This document shows, one piece after another, positions 1 to 6,715 of a stretch of DNA of 34,916 nt. The notes under the pieces were generated by a model, which was not told the DNA's origin, did not search any database, and saw nothing but the letters and a program-made list of their open reading frames with translations. The stretch comes from an uncultured Oscillospiraceae bacterium (GTDB lineage Bacteria > Bacillota > Clostridia > Oscillospirales > Oscillospiraceae), in assembly GCA_947626085.1 (NCBI GenBank), contig CANQQU010000017.1, positions 1 through 34,916 on the forward strand. Reading direction: 5' to 3'. The first letter of the stretch is position 1; each line of letters begins with the position of its first letter. The position numbers were made by a program, and so were the translations under genes.

Positions 1-522
1 GACGATCTCCACGGTGCTCTCTTCTCCCTCACCCAGGGAGAAGAAGTCGAAAAACGCCGCCAAGGGCTCCGGATTATAGGCGCACACACCCCCGGCAAAT
101 ACAATGTTTTTCAGCCCCGTCCGCTCCCTGGCTTCCAAGGGCACCCCCGCCAGCCGCAGCATATTGAGGATGTTGGAGTAGCTCATCTCATAGCCGATGG
201 AGAAGGCGATCAGATCAAACTCCTTCACCGGCCTGCCGCTCTCCAGGGCCCAGAGGGGCAGGCCGTTTTGGCGCATGGCCTCCTCCATATCCGCCCAGGG
301 CGTGAACACCCGCTGACACCAGACCCCCTCCATGGCGTTCATCACCCCATAGAGGATCCGCATCCCCAAATTGGACATGCCGATCTCGTAGGTATCCGGG
401 AAGCAGAAGGCCACGTTCACCCGCACTCGGGAGGCGTCCTTCCGGATTTCGTTGTATTCCCCGCCGGTGTACCGGGCGGGCTTTTGAACCGTGGGCAGAA
501 TACGCCCCAGTAGATCGGTCAT
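1..522 (-). CDS. B12-binding radical SAM protein, TIGR03960-like (N-terminal part; runs off left edge)
   Basis: The first 174 residues are visible and the frame is open to the window edge. They match the N-terminal, cobalamin-binding-like part of the TIGR03960 radical SAM family: an early CFPDTYEIGMSNLGMRILY stretch, then PVKEFDLIAFSIGYEMSYSN and LNMLRLAGVPL, then the GGVCAYNPEPLAAFFDFF segment. The radical SAM CxxxCxxC cluster should lie beyond the edge and is not seen. The ATG has an AAGAGGTG ribosome site and lies 21 nt after the stop of the M50 protease gene, so the two are probably co-transcribed. In Clostridia this family is usually followed by a second radical-SAM-linked protein (TIGR03936) and ribonuclease G. 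The substrate is not known. Identification rests on remembered family sequence. Confidence 0.85.
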   Translation of the reverse strand, partial: MTDLLGRILPTVQKPARYTGGEYNEIRKDASRVRVNVAFCFPDTYEIGMSNLGMRILYGVMNAMEGVWCQRVFTPWADMEEAMRQNGLPLWALESGRPVKEFDLIAFSIGYEMSYSNILNMLRLAGVPLEARERTGLKNIVFAGGVCAYNPEPLAAFFDFFSLGEGEESTVEIV

Positions 523-543
523 GGCGGCACCTCTTTCTTGCCC

Positions 544-1131
544 CTATTTTACCCCGGCGGCGGCCACATTGCAAGCATTATTTTCCCGTCCTACCCGAAT
601 CACCAGCGCGCCCGCCGCTAAAACGGGAAAAAGCCCCAGTCCCAGCCGGAAGGTGCCCAGCAGGCCCAGGGCGGTGAGTCCGGTAAGGCAGCCGGTCTCC
701 ACCAGCCGGCAAAACCGCTGGGCGGTGGCCGGCGGCAGATAGTGCCAGGAGGCGCACCGCAGCGCGCGGCCCCCGTCCAAAGGATATACCGGCAGCAGAT
801 TGTAAAAGGATTGAAGCCCGGCGCACAGGGCCAGCCTGGGGAAAAACCGCGCCAGCGGCAGCAGGACCAGCGCCCCCAAAGGGCCCGCCAGGGCGCAGAG
901 CGGCTCTTCCCATCCGGTCAGCGGGGAGGTGACCATTTTCGCCCCGTGGCACCCCAACTGGAGGGACAGCACCTCCCCGCCGCAGAGCCGCACCGCCGCG
1001 ATATGGCAAAGCTCATGGAACGCCCCCGCCATCAGGATCGCCGCCACCCACTTTAGGGGCAGCACCAGCACCATCCCGGCCAGCAGGAACAATGCCCCCG
1101 GCATCAGTTCCACATCCTTAAAAGCCCGCAC
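544..1131 (-). CDS. Site-2 (M50) membrane metalloprotease, SpoIVFB-like
   Basis: This 195-residue hydrophobic protein carries both zinc-protease signatures of family M50: HELCH at residues 39-43 (HExxH) inside a membrane segment, and NLLPVYPLDGG at 111-121, where D119 is the third zinc ligand. It should cleave a membrane-bound substrate within the lipid bilayer. SpoIVFB, which activates pro-sigma-K during sporulation, is the best known small relative, and the position ahead of the TIGR03960 radical SAM gene is usual for this family in Clostridia. The start is GTG, placed 9 nt after AGGAGG; it overlaps the end of the preceding small membrane protein gene by 14 nt, implying translational coupling. 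A sporulation role is inferred; the substrate is not shown by the sequence. Confidence 0.85.
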   Translation of the reverse strand: MRAFKDVELMPGALFLLAGMVLVLPLKWVAAILMAGAFHELCHIAAVRLCGGEVLSLQLGCHGAKMVTSPLTGWEEPLCALAGPLGALVLLPLARFFPRLALCAGLQSFYNLLPVYPLDGGRALRCASWHYLPPATAQRFCRLVETGCLTGLTALGLLGTFRLGLGLFPVLAAGALVIRVGRENNACNVAAAGVK

Positions 1132-1396
1132 CCGCCATCACCTCCTGGCAAAAGGCCGTCACCGCTTGGGAAAAGCCCTCCCCGGAACGCATGGCCTCCA
1201 GCATTTCCCCGAATGCCGCCACCGTCTGCTCCGAACCCCCGGAAAACAGCGCCTCTCCCGCCCAGTCCGCTACATTGGGCCAGGCCAGCCGCACCGCCAC
1301 CGCCAGCAGCACCATCCCAACCGCGATCCAAAGGCCCCTCCGCCTCGGCCGCTCCCGGATCACTTCCCCGCCGTCGTAGCGGATCACATAGCGCAT
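1118..1396 (-). CDS. Small membrane protein upstream of the M50 protease (unknown function)
   Basis: This is a 92-residue protein that I do not recognise. It has a short basic N-terminus (RYDGGEVIRERPRRR), one membrane segment near residues 21-40 (GLWIAVGMVLLAVAVRLAW) and an outside or lumenal tail with a weakly amphipathic helix. A GGGAGGGAGCGGG-ATG ribosome site fixes the start. The gene overlaps the M50 gene by 14 nt, so the products are made together. In related operons this position is often held by SpoIVFA-like or M23 proteins that partner the protease. This protein is far too short for an M23 domain, so it may be a reduced partner or an unrelated membrane anchor. Confidence 0.7.
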   Translation of the reverse strand: MRYVIRYDGGEVIRERPRRRGLWIAVGMVLLAVAVRLAWPNVADWAGEALFSGGSEQTVAAFGEMLEAMRSGEGFSQAVTAFCQEVMAGAGF

Positions 1397-1490
1397 CCCG
1401 CTCCCTCCCTTTCAGAAAAGCCTATGCGCCCCGGCGCCGCAATATCCTCCATAAAATAAACCGTCCCAAAGAAACGCGTTTGAACCGCAC

Positions 1491-1530
1491 GCTTTGCCGG
1501 CGGCCTTCGGAATACAAAAACCGGCAAAGC
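1491..1530. repeat. 10-bp inverted repeat upstream of the M50 operon
   Basis: GCTTTGCCGG and its perfect complement are separated by 20 nt. There is no T-run on either side, so it is not an obvious terminator. The rest of 1397-1631 shows no gene and no clear promoter. Confidence 0.5.
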
Positions 1531-1631
1531 CTCTAATGAGTCTTGCCGATTTCTGGTCGAAGTGTAAATAAAGGATTTGAAAAAACACAGGAATATCGAT
1601 GGTTTGTGAGCTGCCAGCAAGAGGTCTATTT

Positions 1632-1915
1632 CTAAATCAAGTAATCTGAAATACTTCCTACTTCCACATTCTTTTCAAATTGTGCCTTGATCCGCTCGTT
1701 GACTCGAGCATCCATAACAGGTATCTCCTTCAAATCTTCCTCACGAATGTCAATCTCGGCAATATCATCTTTTTCTCCGTATTGAGGGAAATTAACTAAC
1801 CAGTATCCTTCTACGTGCTGTTCCAAACATATCCATCCCTGCATCCCTTTGTGTACGCCATCTCTGGCATAGGTTTCTTTTTCACAAGAACTTCAACACA
1901 ATCCATCATTTTCAT
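1632..1915 (-). pseudogene. Frameshifted small hypothetical protein gene
   Basis: Two frames join into one plausible protein of about 94 residues. The 5' part starts at an ATG (1915) with a good GGAGGG site and reads MKMMDCVEVLVKK. The 3' part, one base out of frame, reads ETYARDGVHKGMQGWICLE and then VNFPQYGEKDDIAEIDIREE to the stop. The switch lies near 1880-1885, and one extra T there would give VEVLVEKETYARDGVHKGM without a break. The 3' frame has no good start of its own: its first ATG is inside the conserved-looking VHKGMQGW stretch and lacks a ribosome site. The family resembles small acidic clostridial proteins of unknown role, known to me only from memory. The stretch is more AT-rich than its neighbours. 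A sequencing error is the other explanation. Confidence 0.65.
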
Positions 1916-2036
1916 CTTATTTCCCTCCATAAAGCGTTATAAGCTGAATTCTGCCATTTGGATAAACCATCCAACCAGATATAAAAGAAACGACTACAAG
2001 GATTCATCTTTGATTGGAGTGGCGGAACTTGTTTCC

Positions 2037-2061
2037 ATTTTCTCCCCGGGGGGGAGAAAAT
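2037..2061. terminator. Perfect 11-bp hairpin, possible terminator
   Basis: ATTTTCTCCCC, loop GGG, GGGGAGAAAAT. The A/T ends could act as a tract in either direction. It is the leftmost of four adjoining palindromes. Confidence 0.5.
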
Positions 2062-2068
2062 AAAGGTT

Positions 2069-2113
2069 CGGCCCGGTCCAGCCCGGGCCGGCGACAGTCC
2101 ACCGGACTGTCGC
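2069..2113. repeat. Two adjacent hairpins (8-bp and 10-bp arms)
   Basis: The first is CGGCCCGG...CCGGGCCG (2069-2090) with a 6-nt loop. The second is GCGACAGTCC-ACC-GGACTGTCGC (2091-2113). They abut each other and sit between the 11-bp hairpin and the long tRNA-derived palindrome. No T-runs follow. Confidence 0.6.
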
Positions 2114-2122
2114 ATTGAATTA

Positions 2123-2205
2123 TTCAAGTCCCGCCATTCCGACCAAGAATATGCCCCCCGGCTGCGCCGGGGGGCATATTCTTGGTCGGAGTGGCGGGAC
2201 TTGAA
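2123..2205. repeat. 40-bp inverted repeat that includes the tRNA-Pro 3' end
   Basis: The arms are 2123-2162 and 2166-2205, separated by TGC, and match at 39 of 40 positions. The single mismatch would be a G-U pair in RNA. The right arm covers the acceptor 3' strand, encoded CCA and most of the T-arm of the tRNA gene; the left arm is an inverted copy. The inner part is very GC-rich (GCCCCCCGGC-TGC-GCCGGGGGGC). In a tRNA precursor this would pair the tRNA 3' end with the trailer. No U-run follows the stem. Confidence 0.8.
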
Positions 2206-2259
2206 CCCGCGGCCTCTTGGTCCCGAACCAAGCGCGATACCAAACTTCGCCACACCCCG
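2183..2259 (-). tRNA. tRNA-Pro (anticodon CGG)
   Basis: The 77-nt cloverleaf folds completely. The acceptor CGGGGTG pairs with CACTCCG (one G-U), with the C1-G72 pair typical of bacterial tRNA-Pro. The D-stem is GCGA/TCGC. The anticodon stem CTTGG/CCAAG closes loop TTCGGGA, giving CGG and reading CCG codons. The variable loop is AGGCC and the T-arm is GCGGG-TTCAAGT-CCCGC. Discriminator A and CCA are encoded. A consensus promoter starts transcription a few bases upstream. The 3' end is part of a long inverted repeat, and a third, diverged copy of it lies at 2011-2031. Confidence 0.97.
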
Positions 2260-2269
2260 TCGCTCCATC

Positions 2270-2298
2270 ATTATAATGAATGATTTCCCGCTTGTCAA
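2270..2298 (-). promoter_or_regulatory. Promoter of tRNA-Pro
   Basis: Perfect TTGACA (2298-2293), 17-nt spacer, perfect TATAAT (2275-2270). Transcription would start near 2263, about 4 nt before the mature tRNA. Confidence 0.9.
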
Positions 2299-2318
2299 GT
2301 CTCTTTTGGAAAAACCAC

Positions 2319-2337
2319 GGGGGCGTGGAGCGCCCCC
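2319..2337 (-). terminator. Hairpin, second terminator after the ABC-F gene
   Basis: GGGGGCG-CTCCA-CGCCCCC on the minus strand, followed by GTGGTTTTTCC. It lies just upstream of the tRNA promoter and probably insulates it. Confidence 0.65.
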
Positions 2338-2373
2338 GCAGTCCACATTCTCATTTCACCCCGTTTGGAAAAG

Positions 2374-2399
2374 CCGGGGGCGCTTGCCGCGCTCCCCGG
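2374..2399 (-). terminator. Terminator of the ABC-F gene
   Basis: On the minus strand a CCGGGG(A)GCGC / GCGCCCCCGG stem with a 5-nt loop and one bulge is followed by CTTTTCC, about 20 nt after the stop codon. Confidence 0.7.
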
Positions 2400-2417
2400 T
2401 TTACCGGCGCCTGGGGG

Positions 2418-3944
2418 TTACAGGCGAATCACTCGCGTCGCCACGTTTTCCCGGAATTTTCCGTCGTGCTCCACAAACAGCATGGTAGGCTTGTATTCCA
2501 GCAGCAGCTTTTCCAGCTGGATCCGTGAAAAAACGTCGATAAAGTTCAGCGGCTCGTCCCAGATATACAGATGGGCCGGGGTCATCATGCTTTGGGCCAG
2601 GAGGACCTTCTTTTTCTGCCCCTCCGAGTATTCCGCCATGTCCTTGAAAAACTGGGCCCGCTCAAAATCCAGCTGCCGGAGAATGGTACACAGCAGGCTT
2701 CTGTCCAGATCGTGCTTCTGGCAGTATTCCGTCAGCCCGCCCCGGACCCTGGAAGTGTCCTGGTCCACATAGGCGATCACCAGCCCCGGCGCGGTCTGGC
2801 AGAGGCCCGATTCCCGATACCCGCTTTCGATCCGCCCAGCGCCCGCCTCCTGCAAAATCCGTTTCAGGAGCGTGGATTTCCCGCATCCGTTCGCCCCGTG
2901 GAGGGCGACCCGCTCTCCCCGCTTGACAGACAGGTTCAGCCCCGCAAAAACAGGCCGGTCCATGCCGTCGTACGCAAAGCAATAGTCCCGAAGGGAGACC
3001 AGCTCGGATTTATAATGGGTCAGCTGGGTGAGCTTTAGCTCCGCCGGCCGCTCCAGGTCCTGGAGCAGGCCCTCCTGTTCCTCGATCTCCCGGTCCAGGC
3101 GGCGCTCCATCTGCTTGACCCGGCTCTGCATTTTCTTGGTTTTCGCGCCGATATAGGAGCGGCGGTTTTTCTGCCGGTCGTGGTCCCTTTGCGGGTCGGT
3201 GCCGATTTTGGAGCGCTCGCTTTTATCCGCCCAGTCGGAGACTCGCCTGGATGCCTCCCGGAGCTTCTGGATTTCCCGGCGGTGCTTTTCGTCCTCGCTC
3301 AGGGCAAATTGATCACGGCGCTGTTTGTTCTCCCACCAGGTGGAAAAAGTCCCGTTCTGCACCTCGATGGTCTTCCGGTTCAGCACCAGCACATGGTCCA
3401 CGCAGGCATCCAGCAGCTCCCGGTCGTGGGACACCAGGATAAAGCCCTTCTTTCCCGCCAGATACCGCTTCACCCACTCCCTGGCAGTGGAATCCAAATG
3501 ATTGGTGGGCTCGTCGATGAGAGGGAAGTCCCCTTCCCCGGCAAACAGTGCCGCCAGCAGAATTTTTGTCCGTTGCCCGAAGCTCAAGCAGTCGAAGGGC
3601 CGGTATAGAAGCTCTCCGTCCTCCCCCAGCTTTGGCAGCTCGCGAAACACCCGCCAGCTTTCGCACCCCGGTCGGAGCGCCTCCAGAAAATCCGCCGCGG
3701 CGGCCTCCGGGGCATGGGCCGGAACGGGGAATGGAAAATACTCAAACCGGACGCTGGTTTCGATAGCCCCCTCATAGGGATATTTCCCCAACAGGAGATT
3801 GAGAAAGGTGGTCTTCCCTTTCCCGTTTCGACCGACGAAGCCCAGACGCCAGTCCGTATCGATGGAAAAGGAGACGTGTTCAAAAATATTGTCGAAACTG
3901 CCCTCATAACAGAAGGTCAGGTCATTGACGCTGATTTGTGCCAT
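2418..3944 (-). CDS. Lsa-type ABC-F ribosome protection protein
   Basis: This 508-residue protein has two ATP-binding domains and no membrane segment. NBD1 has GRNGKGKTT (38-46), signature LSFGQRTKILLA and Walker B FPLIDEPTNHLD; NBD2 has GANGCGKST, YSEGQKKKVLLA and LYIWDEPLNFID. The charged interdomain linker (about 245-325) would reach the ribosomal tunnel. The LIDEPTNHLD, IWDEPLNFIDVF and closing EHD patterns are those of the Lsa/CplR group, which displace lincosamides, streptogramin A and pleuromutilins from the ribosome; the exact drug range cannot be read from sequence. The start is the ATG after GGAGGAACC; longer in-frame starts read through the leader hairpins. It has its own promoter, a ~265-nt leader with switch-like hairpins and a terminator. 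Confidence 0.88.
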   Translation of the reverse strand: MAQISVNDLTFCYEGSFDNIFEHVSFSIDTDWRLGFVGRNGKGKTTFLNLLLGKYPYEGAIETSVRFEYFPFPVPAHAPEAAAADFLEALRPGCESWRVFRELPKLGEDGELLYRPFDCLSFGQRTKILLAALFAGEGDFPLIDEPTNHLDSTAREWVKRYLAGKKGFILVSHDRELLDACVDHVLVLNRKTIEVQNGTFSTWWENKQRRDQFALSEDEKHRREIQKLREASRRVSDWADKSERSKIGTDPQRDHDRQKNRRSYIGAKTKKMQSRVKQMERRLDREIEEQEGLLQDLERPAELKLTQLTHYKSELVSLRDYCFAYDGMDRPVFAGLNLSVKRGERVALHGANGCGKSTLLKRILQEAGAGRIESGYRESGLCQTAPGLVIAYVDQDTSRVRGGLTEYCQKHDLDRSLLCTILRQLDFERAQFFKDMAEYSEGQKKKVLLAQSMMTPAHLYIWDEPLNFIDVFSRIQLEKLLLEYKPTMLFVEHDGKFRENVATRVIRL

Positions 3945-3962
3945 GGTTCCTCCTTCCTTGGG

Positions 3963-4008
3963 CTCCTGTATAAAAATACAGGAACCGTTTGCCGCCAAAC
4001 AGTTCCTG
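3963..4008 (-). promoter_or_regulatory. Attenuator-like hairpins in the ABC-F leader
   Basis: On the minus strand ACAGGAACTGTTTG pairs with CAAACGGTTCCTGT (13 of 14) and is followed by ATTTTTAT, a weak terminator. The second hairpin, CCTGTAT-TTTT-ATACAGG, uses the same CCTGT, so the two cannot form together. The loop of the first (TTTGGCGGCA, 3990-3999) is complementary to TGCCGCCAAA about 110 nt upstream. Ribosome-controlled attenuation is the usual mode for ARE ABC-F genes; here it is inferred. Confidence 0.6.
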
Positions 4009-4215
4009 TGAATTCGTTCTCTTGATCCGGGCGCGACGGGGCAAAATGCCCATGGCAACGCGGCCGTGGAGCCCCACGGCGGAAGAAAAGAAGCATAAAA
4101 TCCACTTTTGGCGGCACAATGAAGCAGTATGCGCAGCCTTGCCCATACTGTCTATCTTTTTACGCCGAAATGTGGATCAGCTTCTCATCTTCCCACCCCT
4201 TACTGAATTTTCTTC

Positions 4216-4244
4216 ATTATAAATGATTTCTTCATTCCTGTCAA
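4216..4244 (-). promoter_or_regulatory. Promoter of the ABC-F gene
   Basis: Perfect TTGACA (4244-4239), 17-nt spacer and perfect TATAAT (4221-4216). The -35 contains the TGA stop codon of the upstream polyamine gene, so the two transcription units touch with no terminator between them. Confidence 0.85.
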
Positions 4245-5431
4245 GGGCGGCCGCCCAGGCGGGCCTTGAAATTCTTGTAGCCGAACCGGGCCAGGAGCGC
4301 CGTGGTTCCGTCCGGATTCAGCGCGTAGATGGCTGGCAGGGGCATGCCGTTGAAGGTATTGTTCTTGCAGGTGGTGTAGATGGCCATGTCTCCAAACAGC
4401 ACCAGATCCCCCACCTTGAGGGGCTTCTCAAAGCCGAAGTCTCCGGTCACGTCCCCGGCCAGGCAGGTGGGTCCCGCCAATCGGTAGATAGAACGTCCAT
4501 CTTCCGCCCCGTAGACCGGGGGCCGGTATGGCATTTCCAGCACGTCCGGCATGTGGCAGGCGGCGCTGGCGTCCAGAATGGCGATTTTAACCTCCCCGTT
4601 TTCCACAATGTCCAGGACCCGGGCGGCAAGATACCCGGCGTTCAGCGCCACCGCCTCCCCCGGCTCCAGGTAGACCTCCAGCCCCCATTTTTCCCGGACC
4701 CGGCGGACGCACCGCTCCAGCCGGGGCAGATCGTACCCGGGGCGGGTGATGTGGTGCCCGCCGCCCAGGTTCAGCCACTTCATTTTGGGAAGCACGTCCC
4801 CGAATTTTTCCTCCACCGCCGCCAGAGTCGTCTCCAAGGCATCGGAATCCTGCTCGCAAAGGGTGTGGAAATGGAGGCCGTCCAGCAGCCCGATCAAATC
4901 TTCATCCATTTCCCGGTCCCAGACCGCTCGGGTCACGCCCAGACGACTGCCGGGAGCGCAGGGATCGTAAATGGCGTGGCCCTCCTGGGTGGAGCGCTCG
5001 GGATTGATCCGGAGGCCAATCTGCTTTCCCGCGGCCTTGGCCCTGGGGCCAAATTTCTGAAGCTGCCGGGGGGAGTTGAAGACAATGTGGCCGACGTAGC
5101 GCAAAAGCTCGTCAAATTCGTCCGCCCGGTAGGCCCCGCAGAAGACGTGGACCTCCTTGCCGGGCATCTCCTCATAGCCCAGCCGGGCCTCATAAAGGCC
5201 GCTGGCCTCAGTGCCCGCCAGGTAGGGCGCCAGATTGGGGTACAGGTCAAAGTTGGAGAATGCCTTCTGGGCCAGCAGAATCTTGCAGCCGGTTCGCGCC
5301 GCCACCCCTGCCAAAATCTCGCCGTTTTTCACCAGCGCGGCTCGGTCCAGAATATAGCAGGGCGTCTTCAAATGTCCGAAGAGGGCCTCCGGCTCCCCCT
5401 TCAGCCCCGCGAAGGGCGGTCTGCCGTCCAT
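4241..5431 (-). CDS. nspC: Carboxynorspermidine/carboxyspermidine decarboxylase
   Basis: This 396-residue PLP enzyme has the alanine-racemase fold and should decarboxylate carboxyspermidine (or carboxynorspermidine) to the free polyamine, the last step of the alternative spermidine route. Supporting stretches are TPCYILDR near the N-terminus, the PLP lysine in KILLAQKAFSNF, the substrate-side HFHTLCEQ and KWLNLGGGHHITRPGYD, and the LEPGEAV loop. The length fits NspC. The ATG overlaps the stop of the dehydrogenase gene (TGATG), implying coupled translation; a GTG one codon earlier is an alternative. It is the last gene of the polyamine operon, and its stop codon lies inside the -35 of the ABC-F promoter. 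Confidence 0.9.
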   Translation of the reverse strand: MDGRPPFAGLKGEPEALFGHLKTPCYILDRAALVKNGEILAGVAARTGCKILLAQKAFSNFDLYPNLAPYLAGTEASGLYEARLGYEEMPGKEVHVFCGAYRADEFDELLRYVGHIVFNSPRQLQKFGPRAKAAGKQIGLRINPERSTQEGHAIYDPCAPGSRLGVTRAVWDREMDEDLIGLLDGLHFHTLCEQDSDALETTLAAVEEKFGDVLPKMKWLNLGGGHHITRPGYDLPRLERCVRRVREKWGLEVYLEPGEAVALNAGYLAARVLDIVENGEVKIAILDASAACHMPDVLEMPYRPPVYGAEDGRSIYRLAGPTCLAGDVTGDFGFEKPLKVGDLVLFGDMAIYTTCKNNTFNGMPLPAIYALNPDGTTALLARFGYKNFKARLGGRP

Positions 5432-6690
5432 CACTCCACCAGGGCTGGGGCGTGGCTTTCGGACTTGGGCAGGCCGTACCGGTCCAGGGCCTCCAGGAAG
5501 GGATCAGGGTCAAACTCCTCCACGGTGTGGACGCCCTTTTGGGTCCACTTTCCCGTGAGCAGCATCATGGCGCCGCACATGGCGGGCACGCCGGTGGTGT
5601 AGCTGATGGCCTGGCTCCCCACCTCCCGGTAGCATTCCTGGTGGTCGCATACATTATATATATAGTAGGTCTTTTCCTTCCCGTCCTTCCTGCCGGTGAA
5701 GATGCAGCCGATGTTGGTCTTCCCGTGGGTCCGGGGGCCCAGGCTGGCGGGGTCCGGCAGCAGGGCCTTCAAAAATTTGATGGGCACGATCTGCTGCCCC
5801 TCAAATTCCACCGGGGTGGTGGAGAGCATCCCCACATTCTCCAGGCACTTCATATGGGTCAGGTAGCTCTGGCCGAAGGTCATGAAGAAGCGGATCCGCT
5901 TGACCTCCGGGATATTCAGGGCCAGGCTCTCGATCTCCTCGTGGTGGAGCAGGTACATATCCTTCTTCCCCACCTGGTCAAAGTCGTACTCCCGCTTGAT
6001 GGTCATGGGGGGAATTTCCACCCAGTGGCCGTCCTCCCAGTAGCTGCCGGGGGCGGAGACCTCCCGGAGATTGACCTCCGGGTTAAAATTGGTGGCGAAG
6101 GCGTAGCCGTGGTCGCCGCCGTTGCAGTCCAGGATATCGATGGTGTCGATAAAGTCAAATTCGTGCTTTTTTGCGTAGGCGCAGTAGGCCTGGGTCACGC
6201 CGGGGTCGAACCCGCAGCCCAGAAGGGCCGTCAGACCGGCCTTCTCAAATTTTTCCCGGTAGACCCACTGCCAGCTGTAATCAAAATAGGCGGAGAAGCC
6301 CTTCTCCCGGCACCGCTTTTCGTAGATCGCCCGCCAGGCAGGATCGTCGGTGTCCTCGGGCTCATAGTTGGCGGTGTCCATATAGTTGACGCCGCTGGCC
6401 AGGCAGGCATCCATAATGGTCAGATCCTGATATGGCAGGGCGATATTCATCACCAGATCCGGCCCATAGCTCTTGATCAAGGCAATGAGCTGCTCCACAT
6501 CGTCGGCGTCCACCTGGGCGGTGGTGATCTTGGTGGCGGTGTGGGGGGCCAATTTCGCGGCCAGGGCGTCGCACTTGGACTTGGTGCGGCTGGCAATGCA
6601 CAGCTCGGTGAACACCTCGCTCACCTGGCAGCATTTGGAAATGGCCACGGAGGCCACGCCTCCGCAGCCAATGACAAGTACCTTGCTCAT
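5431..6690 (-). CDS. Carboxyspermidine (carboxynorspermidine) dehydrogenase, saccharopine dehydrogenase family
   Basis: The protein has 419 residues. A Rossmann motif opens it (VLVIGCGGVASVAISKC), and the rest follows the saccharopine-dehydrogenase-like CASDH family: MNIALPYQDLTIMDACL, GVNYMDTANYEPED, LLGCGFDPGVTQAYCAYAKK. The enzyme condenses aspartate beta-semialdehyde with putrescine (or diaminopropane) and reduces the imine with NAD(P)H to the carboxylated triamine. The ATG, preceded by GAGAAGGAG, was chosen because it starts the nucleotide-binding strand. The gene sits 25 nt after agmatinase, which supplies putrescine, and directly before the matching decarboxylase. Whether the product is carboxyspermidine or carboxynorspermidine cannot be told from sequence; upstream putrescine synthesis favours spermidine. 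Confidence 0.88.
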   Translation of the reverse strand: MSKVLVIGCGGVASVAISKCCQVSEVFTELCIASRTKSKCDALAAKLAPHTATKITTAQVDADDVEQLIALIKSYGPDLVMNIALPYQDLTIMDACLASGVNYMDTANYEPEDTDDPAWRAIYEKRCREKGFSAYFDYSWQWVYREKFEKAGLTALLGCGFDPGVTQAYCAYAKKHEFDFIDTIDILDCNGGDHGYAFATNFNPEVNLREVSAPGSYWEDGHWVEIPPMTIKREYDFDQVGKKDMYLLHHEEIESLALNIPEVKRIRFFMTFGQSYLTHMKCLENVGMLSTTPVEFEGQQIVPIKFLKALLPDPASLGPRTHGKTNIGCIFTGRKDGKEKTYYIYNVCDHQECYREVGSQAISYTTGVPAMCGAMMLLTGKWTQKGVHTVEEFDPDPFLEALDRYGLPKSESHAPALVE

Positions 6691-6715
6691 TTTCAAAACT
6701 CCTTCTCTTGAAAAT

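Noticed and set aside
1384-1620. Possible 78-residue gene upstream of the M50 operon
   Set aside because: No ribosome site, no coherent protein features, and it runs through the inverted repeat and into the following gene's start region.
3922-4146. 74-codon ORF in the ABC-F leader as a separate protein
   Set aside because: It has no ribosome site, runs through the attenuator hairpins and overlaps the true start; at most its first codons could act as a leader peptide.
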